From NCBI GenBank assembly GCA_021613375.1, contig CM038727.1:8345942-8409941 (forward strand): a stretch of 64,000 bases of DNA, given 5' to 3'. The stretch is from Megaleporinus macrocephalus. Its lineage: Eukaryota > Chordata > Actinopteri > Characiformes > Anostomidae. Shown here in pieces: positions 34,890 to 46,216 of the stretch; the stretch's first letter is position 1; the number at the start of each line of letters is the position of its first letter. Position numbers and translations under genes: made by a program. The notes under the pieces were generated by a model. It searched no databases and had not been told where the DNA came from. It was given only the letters and a program-made list of their open reading frames with translations.

Positions 34890-35592
34890 TAAATACATTT
34901 ACATTTACGGCATTGAGCCGACACTCTTATCCAGAAAAGTGCAATACATAAGTGCAATGTTGTCAGTCAGAGTATGAGTATCTCTATCTAGTACAAACAG
35001 GTCCAAACAAGTCCAAACCACTTGAGCTCAAACACTGCCATAAACAAGTGCCAGTGCTGATACCTAGAAAGAAGACAACACAATATAAGATTAGACACAG
35101 AGCAATACCTAGCAAGACTGGAACACCTACAGAGAAGAGAATAGATACAAGACTACATACAGTATAAGTGCAGTACTTAGTCAGTGTTCCTAGAAGATCA
35201 AGTGCAATTACGGTTTATACCAATGCTTCAGTAGATCAGTGCTTAAAAGTGCCTCACAAAAAGATGGGTCTTCATTCTGCGTTTGAAGACCGTGAGAGAG
35301 TTCACTGTTCGGACAGCCAGTGGAAGTTTGTTCCACCATCTGGGCTCCAGGACAGAGAAGCATCTTGTTGCAAGTGTTCCATAAATCTTGAGGGATGGCG
35401 GGTCAAACCGAGCTGTACTTGAAGCGCGAAGGGCTCGAGGTACGGATCAGCTTTTGACCATGGCCATAAGGTCTGGAGGAGCTGGTCCATTCTTGGCTTT
35501 GTAGGTATCAGAACTTTAAATTGAATGCGAGCAGCTACAGGAAGCCAGTGAAGGGAGCGCAGCAGTGGAGTGACATGAGTGAAATACATCTA
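34890..35592 (-). mobile_element. LINE-derived repeat: ORF2 C-terminal remnant plus 3' UTR
   Basis: Minus strand, 35592-35302: HVTPLLRSLHWLPVAARIQF is the conserved 'LHWLPV..RI.FK' block of fish LINE ORF2 (Nimb/I/RTE-like), and in another frame near 35305-35335 WNKLPLAVRT is the matching terminal block. The shift between frames shows decay. The 3' end, on the plus strand ACATTTACATTTACGGCATT then CACTCTTATCCAG (34895-34940), is a very common fish repeat terminus. Confidence 0.72.
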
Positions 35593-35651
35593 ATGTATTA
35601 ATGTAGTAATACATGGTTTAACATTATTAACTGCTGTGTTTTCTTTTAAAG

Positions 35652-36890
35652 CAGGGGTATTTAATTAGAGTTCAGGAGGGTCCAGTCAGAGGAAATTTTC
35701 TCAGGCCAAGATCCAGACCGTCATCATTTCTAACTTGTTTTGATCAGAGGTGGTCAAAGTACTTAAGTACTTTTTTTGGTATCTGTACTTTACTTGAGTA
35801 TTTCTGTCACCTAATACTTGTTACTTTTACTCACTACATTTCAAAAGAAAAATCTGTACTTTTTACTCACTACATTTTGAAAACAGACTCTTTACTTCAG
35901 TTTCTACGATCTATTAGCTCCTTATTTATGTATTTTTTAATCAGGCAATTCTATTCAGGGTCCCAATGAAGTGCAAATCATAATCCTGGATGTGAAAGGG
36001 GGGAGATGGGGCACTGTGATTGGCTACTTTGACAGCTTTCAGGCCTCAGCAGTGAGCACAAGGAAAAGAAAAGAAAACAAACAAACAAGACATCTCTTGG
36101 CGAATGAGATGCGTATTGTGTCTCCCAAAGAAGCAAGAGCTCATGGCAAAGAAATGAGTTTCTCAAAAGAGTTATTTTTAAAGAAATACTTTTACTTTTA
36201 TACTATAAGTACATTTGGGAGCATGTACTTTTATACTTTTATTTGTGTAAAAAAATGTAGTCATGCTTCAACTTTTACTTGTATTTTTTTTACTAGATTA
36301 CTAGTACTTTTACTTAAGCAAGGAACTTCTTCCACCTCTGCTTATGATTCAGTCCCATATCTTCTACACTGAAGTACCCTAGTATCAGAATCTTGTCATC
36401 AGCAATTAAAATACAAATACATTACAAATACTGTTCAATATATTTCAACAGTATTTATTATTTCACATGCTGAAGTGAATTATTGATAAAACTTCAAATA
36501 ATTTTTTTTTCATCATTTCAAGTAAAAACAAGGGCTACATTCAAAAAACAGAATGCTTTTGAAAAAAAAATGCATCTTAAACTGTTTTTACAGTAACTTC
36601 TCTTTCTGACTCGTTTTATTCTCTGACTGCTGCTTCTTGCTTCCTACCTCGTCTGTGTGCACGCCACACTCCTGAATATGCACAGATCTGATTGGCTGAG
36701 GAGAACCTTTAGTGATTTTATAACGCACGCGAATGGTCTGTGACGTTACTGCGCCGTAAAGACAAGAAAAGTCCCACCACTTAAAATAAACACTGTCCAA
36801 ATTAAATAGTTCTCAATAGTTTAACGGTTTGGGTCCACATTGGACAACGTCGGACAACCCGGACCATGGCCCGCCTATTAGTGACCTCTG
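35652..36890. mobile_element. hAT-like transposon with 8-bp target duplication, hosting a nested element
   Basis: Starts CAGGGGTATTTAATTAGAGT and ends GCCTATTAGTGACCTCTG, with flanks TTTTAAAG and TTTTATAG (7 of 8 identical) as the target duplication. The interior includes CCCGGACCATGGCCCGCC near the right end, typical of a fish hAT family. A second, complete hAT-like MITE sits inside at 35745-36340. No transposase frame remains. Confidence 0.8.
35745..36340. mobile_element. Nested hAT-like MITE
   Basis: Begins CAGAGGTGGTCAAAGTACTT and ends ACTTCTTCCACCTCTG, the inverted-repeat termini of the abundant 'AGTACTTTTAC' fish hAT MITEs. Flanks GTTTTGAT and CTTATGAT agree at 6 of 8 positions. An open frame of 133 codons (35971-36372) starts inside and runs past the right end, so it is not a gene. 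Confidence 0.8.
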
Positions 36891-37475
36891 TTTTATAGTA
36901 TTGAATGATACGGTTGGCTACCAGTGACCAATTAGACCAACTTATCTGATTGTAATCAATGAGTTCATCAGCAGGTTGATGTGCCAGTTATATGTGTATA
37001 TTGTTGTTGCATTATAGAACATAGTTTTAGTAAAGTTCAAGTAAAAGTATAAAAGTACATGCTCCCAAATGTACTTATAGTATAAAAGTAAAAGTATTTC
37101 TTTAAAAATAATTCTCTTGAGAAACTCAAATTTCTTAAACAGGGTATCTTTGTCATGAGCTCTTGCTTCTTTGAGAGACACAATAGGCATCTCATTTGCC
37201 AAGAGGTGTCTTGATTGTTTGTTTTCTTTTCTTTTCCGAGTGCTCACTGCTGAGGCCTGAAAGCTGTCAAAGTAGCCAATCACATGGGTTCACATTGGAC
37301 AGCATCTGGATCTGGACCCGGACCACGGTCCGCCTATTAGTGACCCCTGTTTCATAGTATTGAATGACATGGTTGGTTACCAGTGACCAATCAGACCAAC
37401 TTATCTAATTGTAATCAATGAGTTCATCAGCAGGTTGATGTGCCAGTTATATGTGTATATTGTTGCTAGAACATC
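36829..37475. repeat. Direct duplication of a hAT end and its flank, separated by an inverted MITE piece
   Basis: 36829-37012 and 37291-37470 are close direct copies, each containing the hAT right end (to TGACC[T/C]CTG) and about 120 bp of flanking sequence including GAGTTCATCAGCAGGTTGAT. The shared flank shows that host DNA and transposon end were duplicated together. Confidence 0.8.
37025..37283 (-). mobile_element. Inverted partial copy of the hAT-like MITE
   Basis: The reverse complement matches the interior of the MITE at about 36010-36270, with the same CACTGTGATTGGCTACTTTG-like and AGAGCTCATG-like segments. Both termini are missing. It lies between the two arms of the flank duplication. 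Confidence 0.75.
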
Positions 37476-37554
37476 ACATTCCGTTCGGCATCAATTCTCC
37501 AAATCAAACTAAGACTTTTTTTGGAGGAACAAACTTAACAATGAATTTTTCTCT

Positions 37555-37935
37555 CTCTGGGCCATTTATGCAAAGTCACTGGGAGAGCAGTGGTATAAAC
37601 GGACACATAACCAGGTCGTGAAGGCCATCACGGAATCCATCGTCATTGGAGTCGACCTTGAGAGGCAATTAGTTTCCGCAGCACATTGCGACCGCCACCT
37701 TAAGACCCGGCATGGTTCTTTTGTTTCAGCCCACAAAGAAAGTAAGTCGTCCTCCAGGGATTTGACGGTACTGTGGAAATACCGCCTGGAGAAGGCCTTT
37801 GAGAAGAAGCTCATAAAGTATGAGGGTGCATCAGAGAATGTCGGCAAGGTGGCTAGAGAGCAAGATATCTGCTCATACAGGTTGGACACCGGGGCTTCAC
37901 AGCCTGGTCTCTATAGTGAGCTTGCTGGGCTTTAG
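37555..37935 (+). pseudogene. Unassigned coding-like segment (127 codons, no start)
   Basis: A continuous frame beginning LWAIYAKSLGEQWYKRTHNQ, running through VVKAITESIVIGVDLERQLV and LWKYRLEKAFEKKLIKYEGA, ending at TAG in 37933-37935. Composition is protein-like (charged, balanced, high-complexity), unlike the repeat frames elsewhere. There is no ATG at the front and no clear splice acceptor, so it is more likely the 3' end of a decayed retroelement or retrocopy than a live exon. The 'THNQVVKAI' stretch is reminiscent of retroelement proteins with RHNQVLKAI-like segments, but I cannot name the family. The strand is supported only by the open frame. Confidence 0.4.
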
Positions 37936-38202
37936 GGAGAGACGAGGAGAAAAAGAGCCTTCTGAAGTACCACAGATGAAAAGATATAACTGCTAATTTC
38001 AGTGCAAAGTTTTAGTTTCGTCACTGTCCAAATAAAAAAACACAAGAGAACACAAAAACCCAAGTGTCTTAATATTTTTGTGGGGTTTTTTTGTACATTA
38101 TTTGAACTTGACAGATGTTACATGATGAGGGAACCAACAGAAATGCTCCAAAATATACTTGGAATAAAATCTCTTGTAAGGAATCAGACTCGGACGTGAT
38201 GT

Positions 38203-41200
38203 TACGATCCATTGACTGTGTTTACACTGTTTACTCTAGTACTACCTCAGTAACTGCTGTGTGTATGTATCTGACTGTGTTTACACTGTTTACTCTAGTA
38301 CTACCTCAGTAACTGCTGTGTGTATGTATGTATCTGACTGTGTTTACACTGTTTACTCTAGTACTACCTCAGTAACTGCTGTGTGTATGTATGTATGTAT
38401 CTGACTGTGTTTACACTGTTTACTCTAGTACTACCTCAGTAACTGCTGTGTGTGTGTATGTATCTGACTTTGTTTACACTGTTTACTCTAGTACTACCTC
38501 AGTAACTGCTATGTGTATGTATGTATCTGACTGTGTTTACACTGTTTACTCTAGTACTACCTCAGTAACTGCTGTGTGTGTATGTATCTAACTGTGTTTA
38601 CACTGTTTACTCTAGTACTACCTCAGTAACTGCTGTGTGTATGTATGTATCTGACTGTGTTAACACTGTTTACTCTAATACTACCCCAGTAACTGCTGTG
38701 TGTATGTATCTGTGTTAACACTGTTTACTCTAGTACTACCTCAGTAACTGCTTTGTGTATGTATCTGTGTTAACACTGTTTACTCTAGTACTACCTCAGT
38801 AACTGCTGTGTGTATGTATCTGACTGTGTTTACACTGTTTACTCTAGTACTACCTCAGTAACTGCTGTGTGTGTATGTATGTATCTGACTGTGTTTACAC
38901 TGTTTACTCTAGTACTACCTCAGTAACTGCTGTGTGTGTATGTATGTATCTGACTGTGTTTACACTGTTTACTCTAGTACTACCTCAGTACCTGCTGTGT
39001 GTGTATATGTATCTGACTGTGTTTACACTGTTTACTCTAATACTACCCCAGTAACTGCTGTGTGTATGTATCTGTGTTAACACTGTTTACTCTAGTACTA
39101 CCTCAGTAACTGCTGTGTATATGTATCTGACTGTGTTTACACTGTTTCTCTAGTACTACCTCAGTAACTGCTGTGTGTATGTATGTATGTATCTGACTGT
39201 ATTTACATTGTTTACTCTAGTACTACCTCAGTAACTGCTGTGTGTATGTATGTATGTATCTGACTGTGTTTACACTGTTTACTCTAGTACTACCTCAGTA
39301 ACTGCTGTGTGTGTGTATGTATCTGACTGTGTTTACACTGTTTACTCTAGTACTACCTCAGTAACTGCTGTGTGTATGTATCTGACTGTGTTTACACTGT
39401 TTACTCTAGTACTACCTCAGTAACTGCTGTGTGTATGTATGTATCTGACTGTGTTTACACTGTTTACTCTAGTACTACCTCAGTAACTGCTATGTGTATG
39501 TATGTATCTGACTGTGTTTACTCTGTTTACTCTAGTACTACCTCAGTAACTGCTGTGTGTATGTATGTATCTGACTGTGTTTACACTGTTTCTCTAGTAC
39601 TACCTCAGTAACTGCTGTGTGTATGTATGTATGTATCTGACTGTGTTCACACTGTTTACTCTAGTACTACCTCAGTAACTGCTGTGTGTATGTATGTATC
39701 TGACTGTGTTTACACTGTTTATTCTAGTACTACCTCAGTAACTGCTGTGTGTATGTATGTATCTGACTGTGTTTACACTGTTTACTCTAGTACTACCTCA
39801 GTAACTGCTGTGTGTATGTGTGTATGTATGTATCTGACTGTGTTTACACTGTTTACTCTAGTACTACCTCAGTAACTGCTGTGTGTATGTATGTATGTAT
39901 CTGACTGTGTTCACACTGTTTACTCTAGTACTACCTCAGTAACTGCTGTGTGTATGTATCTGACTGTGTTTACACTGTTTCTCTAGTACTACCTCAGTAA
40001 CTGCTGTGTGTATGTATGTATGTATCTGACTGTGTTTACACCGTTTACTCTAGTACTACCTCAGTAACTACTGTGTGTGGGTGTATGTATCTGACTGTGT
40101 TTACTGTTTATTCTAGTACTACCTCAGTACCTGCTGTGTGTTTGTATCTGACTGTGTTTACACTGTTTACTCTAGTACTACCTCAGTACCTGCTGTGTGT
40201 ATGTATGTATCTGACTGTGTTTACACTGTTTATTCTAGTACTACCTCAGTAGCTGCTGTGTGTATGTATCTGACTGTGTTTACACTGTTTATTCTAGTAC
40301 TACCTCAGTAGCTGCTGTGTGTATGTATGTATCTGACTGTGTTCACACTGTTTACTCTAGTACTACCTCAGCAACTGCTGTGTGTATGTATCTGACTGTG
40401 TTTACACTGTTTACTCTAGTACTACCTCAGTAACTGCTGTGTGTATGTATGTATCTGACTGTGTTCACACTGTTTACTCTAGTACTACCTCAGTAACTGC
40501 TGTGTGTATGTATGTATCTGACTGTGTTCACACTGTTTACTCTAGTACTACCTCAGTAACTGCTGTGTGTATGTATGTATCTGACTGTGTTTACACTGTT
40601 TACTCTAGTACTACCTCAGTAACTGCTGTGTGTGTATGTATGTATCTGACTGTGTTTACACTGTTTACTCTAGTACTACCTCAGTAACTGCTGTGTGTAT
40701 GTATCTGACTGTGTTTACACTGTTTACTCTAGTACTACCTCAGTAACTGCTGTGTGTATGTATATATGTATCTGACTGTGTTTACACCGTTTACTCTAGT
40801 ACTACCTCAGTAACTGCTGTGTGTATGTATCTGACTGTGTTTACACTGTTTACTCTAGTACTACCTCAGTAACTGCTGTGTGTATGTATGTATCTGACTG
40901 TGTTTACACTGTTTACTCTAGTACTACCTCAGTAACTGCTGTGTGTGTGTATGTATCTGACTGTGTTTACACTGTTTACTCTAGTACTACCTCAGTAATT
41001 GCTGTGTGTATGTATGTATCTGTGTTTACTGTTTATTCTAGTACTACCTCAGTAACTGCTGTGTGTGTATGTATCTGACTGTGTTTACACTGTTTACTCT
41101 AGTACTACCTCAGTAATTGCTGTGTGTATGTATGTATCTGACTGTGTTTACACTGTTTACTCTAGTACTACCTCAGTAATTGCTGTGTGTATGTATGTAT

Positions 41201-41312
41201 CTGTGTTTACTGTTTATTCTAGTACTACCTCAGTAACTGCTGTGTGTGTATGTATCTGACTGTGTTCACACTGTTTACTCTAGTACTACCTCAGTAACTG
41301 CTGTGTGTATTT
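38203..41312. repeat. 59-67 bp minisatellite with embedded (GTAT)n
   Basis: Close to 50 copies of CTGACTGTGTTTACACTGTT followed by TACTCTAGTACTACCTCAGT and AACTGCTGTGTGTATGTAT. Length varies mostly by 4 bp through one to three extra GTAT, plus occasional GT. Copies are highly similar. Open frames (YVSDCVYTVYSSTTSVTAV) are artefacts. Confidence 0.97.
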
Positions 41313-42306
41313 ATTGTTTCTAGTTCAATTTTGTTTACTCTTATGTCTGTACGTGTGCACTTAATTTCTTTTGACTTGAGTTTCTCCATCGAGAACACTC
41401 TGCAGTCCAGGACTAAGCTCAGGCCCTGTTTAGAAAACCGACCCATAACATAATTTGGAATCTATTGAAATTAAACATATTTATAATTTCAGCCCATTCG
41501 CTCATCAGCTCAGAACAGACGCATCAATCTGCTACTGCTGTCAATCAGGCCTCTTCCGAACCTCCATGCTAAATACCACCAATCAGATTCGCCCTCCAGG
41601 CACCCTCCGTCTGGCTCAGTTCATCTCAACTATTTCGGTTACACTTTGAACTTTCTGCGCGAAGCATTAGTCTTTCATTCCTGCATCAGAATTCTAGAGA
41701 ACCTGGTAAATTTGAATCTGCCGACGTGACTGAGAAGGTGCGCAGAGGTCTGCAGCCGGTGAGAGTGAAATTCTGAGGCTGCGCCGCAGCTCTTTGTTGA
41801 AGTGAGTCACGGCACGCCATACAATCACACACCTACACACAGCAACGCGCACAAAGATAGCTAGTGATGCGCAGGCATAAAGGAGTTTACGTCTCCAGTC
41901 AGTGTCCTTGGCCATGAGGGCACTGAGGATGTGTGTGGGAATGAAAGAGTGTAGGAGTAGAGCTGTGTGTGTGTGTGCACCCACTCAGAACACCGTTCCC
42001 TCTGTCTCTCTGTCTCTCTGTCTCTCTCTCTCTCTCTCTCTTTTGCTCTCTTTCTCTGTCTTAACCCATCAGGGTGGATTCAGCTGCACCCCTGCACTGG
42101 GCACTGTGACTCATAAGAAAATGTTTTACTTAAAAATCAAATTTCAACTATATTTCTTTTAGATGTTGTAATCTTCAGCAGCTGCCTTCTGATTTTTGGC
42201 AACTAAGAAATACATGCCTGTAATAATTAATTGTTTTTATTTTATTTTACATATTATCATCATTTAATATAATAATTATTTAATACGATCATCATCATCA
42301 TCATTA
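41313..42306. other. Mostly non-repetitive stretch with a (CT)n tract
   Basis: A (CT)n microsatellite lies at about 42001-42060. A minus-strand open frame (41984-41694, 96 codons) contains LLYACASLAIFVRVAVCR, hydrophobic enough for a membrane segment, but it overlaps a GT repeat at its start and matches no family I know; I do not call it a gene. Confidence 0.45.
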
Positions 42307-42555
42307 TAGGGGCTGTACATTAGGGATACAGTCTTGTGATCGGAAGGTCATTGGTTCGATCCCCAGAATCAACTGGACAGGACTGAAGCGCCCTTGTGCC
42401 AAGAAACCTTACCCCCACCTGCTCCCTGGGCACTGTGGATAGAGCTGCCCAGCACTTCGGTTAAGTGTGCTCACTGCCCCCGGGAGTGTGTGCGTTCACT
42501 AGTTTGTGTGTATGTGGGTGTTTCACTGCATGGATTGGAGGTCAAATTCATCTGT
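42307..42555 (+). mobile_element. tRNA-derived SINE, copy 2
   Basis: B box GGTTCGATCCC at 42353-42363, then a body matching 31321-31592: CCTGGGCACTGTGGATAGAG, AGTGTGCTCACTGCCCCC, GTGGGTGTTTCACTGCA. It is more diverged at the A-box end than copy 1. Confidence 0.82.
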
Positions 42556-43361
42556 GTATCTGTCTATTTATTATCTGCAGGTATTGTAGTGATGCTCTTA
42601 TTTCATTGTAAAGCTCTGGTTGGAAGCAAACGGGTCCAATTCCTGAAACAGCCAATGAAAAGATTTAATAGAGAACATCATTTAGGGCCTTCTGGAAGTT
42701 CTCGAGTGGCAGTCTAACCAGGCTTTTGGTCAGTTGCTGGAAACGGAAAACATTGGTAGCTCTATGCATATTGAATAACTGTTAATGGCACAAGCTTGAA
42801 AATACAATGTCTGGAATTCTTGTACAAGTTTCAAGGCTGATTTCTCAGACATGGACTAAGCCTGGTCTAGGACTGAACTATAGTGCCAGTCCTCATTGAA
42901 AATCATCTGGATCTGCGAAACAGGCCCTAAAAGTCTATTTAATTTAGAACTGCCAGAAATAGTAGGGCTGTGTATTGGCAAGAACCTGGCGAGGACCAAG
43001 CATTATATATTGCGATTTTTCAAATCCTACTAATAAAACACACCACTGTATGAACAGGTTTGCCAATGCTTGCAATAGCATTGCAGCCTTGTGCTGCTGG
43101 TTAATGTTGGAGTGGAGCTGAAAATGGATTACAACACTGCCATCTAGTGGTCAGAGGTTTAAACACAACACACAATGATTCACTGTCGATATTCGATATT
43201 TTAGTATTTTCTTACACCCCTAAGAAATAGTACAACATACTATCAGAAATCCCATATAGGTGCTAGTAGAACCTGTAGCATCATCAGAAAGCATTTTCCT
43301 ACTTTTTCTTCTTAACCTTTTCACTATTTTGGCCTCTAATAATTCACCAATGCTGTGCAGT
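42556..43361. other. Non-repetitive stretch, no gene seen
   Basis: AT-rich complex sequence with scattered short repeat-like motifs; no coding evidence. Confidence 0.4.
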
Positions 43362-44190
43362 ACTGTCCAAAAGACTTAAGCAGCCAAGGAAACTGTTTAA
43401 AGCTATTTAAAGACTATTTTAAATCGTTTCTGATGATCTACATAGAAGGTATGTGACTTTGGCAGAGGTAAAAATAAATGGCTAGATTAGGTTTTACATG
43501 CACAGATCTGGTCCTAGAAGGAAACAAGCTGTTTTCCCTCAGGTTTTTTGGTGAGTTTATGAACACTGATGAGCTTTGCTCTGGTTGGGCAGTTTACAGA
43601 GAGACACCAAAATGATCACCTAGGCGCAACATGTTGAAACAGACAAAATAAAATAAACCTCTGTGTAAATAAGCTTCACCCTCAGACAATTGAGTTAGCT
43701 CTGCTAGTTATTGGAGCTGCTAGTATACCAGCTATTCTCTTTCATCTAGGCATCAAACACAAAGTAGATTAAAGGTGTCTCTGTGAAACTTTCAGTTTAA
43801 GATGATCTGCTTCAACCAGCACACAGTGATCCACTCACACAGCATGGCTGCTACTTACAGCTCACTGTTGTGGGTTGCGATGCTAATTAAGGTGGAGCTG
43901 CTCATCTCTATAGTCTCTTCAGTGTTGAACACTGAGCTGAAGCTGAGCCGAGTGTTTGAGAAACTGTCCGGAGTAGCAACACTAAAAGACGTGCCACTCA
44001 TAGAGGAAAGTCTAAACCTGAGGACCTCAGTTTGTGTGATGGGACATAAGGATGTAGAAGAGCAGATAGGTAGGTGGGAGCAAGGCCATTCAAAGCTTTA
44101 AAGGTCAACAGCAGGACTTTATAGTAGGCGCGTTCTGTAAATGGTAGCCAGTAAAGCTGATGGAGCACAGTGCTGAGGTTGGCAGATTCA
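43362..44190. mobile_element. Transposon terminus and dispersed repeat family C, copy 2
   Basis: Opens with GCAGTACTGTCCAAAAGACT, a diverged form of the Tc1/mariner end CAGTACTGTGCAAAAGTCTT. It then contains the two family C blocks shared with 13012-13735. A 99-codon frame at 43802-44101 lies on the repeat and is not supported as a gene. Confidence 0.6.
44088..44187 (-). pseudogene. LINE ORF2 fragment
   Basis: The minus strand reads LSTVLHQLYWLPFTERAYYK then VLLLTFKALNG, the same LHWLPV...FKVLLLTFKALNG block seen in the C-terminal part of fish LINE ORF2. Only about 33 codons are recognisable. Confidence 0.65.
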
Positions 44191-45113
44191 TTGGTGGAAA
44201 CTAGCTGTTGCTCCGTTGTGGTTGTATGTAAATGTTGGGGGTGTAAATATTCATGATTGTGGTACGTAACAGTTTAGGATTTTGAGCTTGGCCTGTTTTA
44301 TTGTCCCTCTATTTCAAATGCAGGGTTTGTATTTGAAGGAGGAGCGACAGTGTTTGAGGTTCACGGTATGTACAGTTCTATGTACTGAACTTCCCTTATA
44401 TATATATATATGGAAATTGAATTGAAGTTATTAAGGTAGAAGAACACAGGTTCGGTTCAGTTGTTGGGAACTTAATGTTCTAATGTTGGAGTTTGTGTTT
44501 TAAACTAATAAATGCTTCCTGCCCTGATAAACAGCTTTACGTATCATTTTCTCTGATACCTCAGACGTCTGTACAGTACAATATACTGTCAACATACTGG
44601 AATATATTCCATTTTCATATGGATATTACTGCGGTATGCTAAGCTCACACCTCCACTCCCAACTCTCAGCTTCTCTCACTCAGAGAAATGCTAATGGCTA
44701 ACTCCTTTGCAGTCACGCTGAGAATTCATCAAACGCACAAAGGCCTACACTCCAGCACTACCGCAGAATGACTGAGTGAGTCACAGATCTGTCAATGTAT
44801 CCATGAATTATAGAGCAAAAAAGGAACTGAATTGTCAAAATGTGTCCGAAAACGTGTCCTCTGAAACGTGGGGAGTTCGTCCCCATTTGCTGCAGTAACA
44901 ACCTCCTCTGAGAAGGCTTCCTTTTGAGTAATTTCTCCATTAAGCCGCAAGCGAAAGCTTTCAGAGTGGTTTGATATGAAATCAAAGTTATAGAGTAACT
45001 TACTCAGAGTGAGTCGTGATGGTAACCAAAGCTACCGCCAATAAAATGATGATGAATATTTTGTCTGTTGCATGAGATTTGAGAGGGTTTAGTCTTTTTG
45101 GTTTATATTATTT
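44191..45113. other. Non-repetitive stretch, no gene seen
   Basis: AT-rich complex sequence with a short (TA)n at about 44399-44410. No coding evidence. Confidence 0.4.
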
Positions 45114-45260
45114 GGTACCACTTTACAATAAGACTGCCCTTTTAAATGATTTTTATTATTATTTGTATGTTTATTCATATTTATTAATTAGAGCACCTTA
45201 AAATCATTAATAACTATTAATAAATTACTTATAAGGGTAGCCTTATTCTAAACTGGTACC
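45114..45260. mobile_element. 147-bp MITE with perfect 8-bp target duplication
   Basis: Left end GGTACCACTTTACAATAAGA and, read on the minus strand, right end GGTACCAGTTTAGAATAAGG; inverted similarity continues for about 36 bp. It is flanked by TATTATTT at 45106-45113 and again at 45261-45268. The 8-bp duplication points to a hAT-like (or other 8-bp) superfamily. Confidence 0.88.
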
Positions 45261-45383
45261 TATTATTTAAAAAATTCGGGGGTTGGGGAGGTGGGTGGAG
45301 AGGTACATATGGGGCAAAATTGTCCCGGAAGAGAACAAATATTTCACATATTACCACAATCGGCTGTACATACGCAGTCAAGT

Positions 45384-46216
45384 CACATTATTATGACCAC
45401 TTCCTATGACGGCGACACTTTCAATGGCAGCAGAGTGTAGGTGGCAGCGTTATGGTCTGGGGAATGTTTTGTGGCATTCTCTGCACTCACTCATCCATGT
45501 AGAAGGCACTCTCAACTGATTGGGGTATAAATCCATATAACAGATCACGTACCCCCATACATGCTGATTGTCTTCCCTGGGGTGGATGAGATCTTCCAGC
45601 AAGACAATGCGACAAGTCACACGGCTAGAAATGTCTCACATTGGTTTGAGGAGCTTACGAAGACTTTCAAGTACTACCCTAGACCCCTAATTCCCCAGAT
45701 TTGAACCCAATTGAGCATCTGTGGGACCACCTGGATGGTGGTGTTTGCTATATAGATCCCCTACCACGCTCCCTCCAGCAGCTCTGGGATGCACTGCAGT
45801 CAGCTTGGTTTCAGATACCTGTGACCACCTACCAGGACCTTATTGAGTCTCACAGTCTGACTAGCTGTGTTTATTTTAACCCAGTGTTATTTACAGTTCT
45901 CATCTAATACCTGCTTTGACTGCTCAGTACTTCATTAAGCTAAATCAAGATTTGCTGCTGAAGGAACTGAATACATTCATACAATGTCTGGGGCGTCCAG
46001 GAGAAATCTGGAACTACACTTTGTTCTTCAAACTGGAGCTCAAGATATGATCTACTTCTTTAATAATAAGATATTAGTGCTACTTTGTATTGTATTTATG
46101 ATTATTTACATCTATTCTAATCATATCTGGTGCTCTTACTGGTGAACACACACTTATTGATAAGATAAAGGCTTTTAAACAATCAGCTTATGTGACTAAG
46201 ACTTCTGCACAGTAAT
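45384..46216 (+). pseudogene. Tc1-like transposase remnant, copy A, with 3' region
   Basis: Translated pieces: FQQDNATSHTARNVSHWFEE with the second catalytic Asp at 45603-45605, then, in another frame, NPIEHLWDHLDGG with the third acidic residue (Glu) at 45713-45715. Spacing is about 36 codons across a frameshift, fitting the DDE signature of Tc1 transposases. A 68-codon open stretch (45701-45907) covers the C-terminus. After it comes the family A region (45882-46210), ending near GACTTCTGCACAGTA, a transposon-end motif. The N-terminal DNA-binding domain is absent and several frame breaks exist. This copy is the empty-site reference for the nest at 23.2-25.2 kb. Confidence 0.88.

Noticed and set aside
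35302..35589. 95-codon plain protein-coding gene
   Set aside because: The LHWLPVAARI block and the out-of-frame WNKLPLAVRT block identify it as LINE ORF2 debris.
38203..41312. CRISPR-like regularly repeated structure
   Set aside because: Units are contiguous with no unique spacers, and the DNA is eukaryotic. The same applies to the 29-, 31-, 58- and 71-bp arrays.
41694..41984. 96-codon minus-strand frame with a hydrophobic segment
   Set aside because: Starts in a GT repeat, no known family, and no clear splice or promoter context.
43802..44101. 99-codon plus-strand frame as a gene
   Set aside because: Most of it lies on dispersed repeat family C, also present at 13.5 kb, and its end overlaps a minus-strand LINE fragment.
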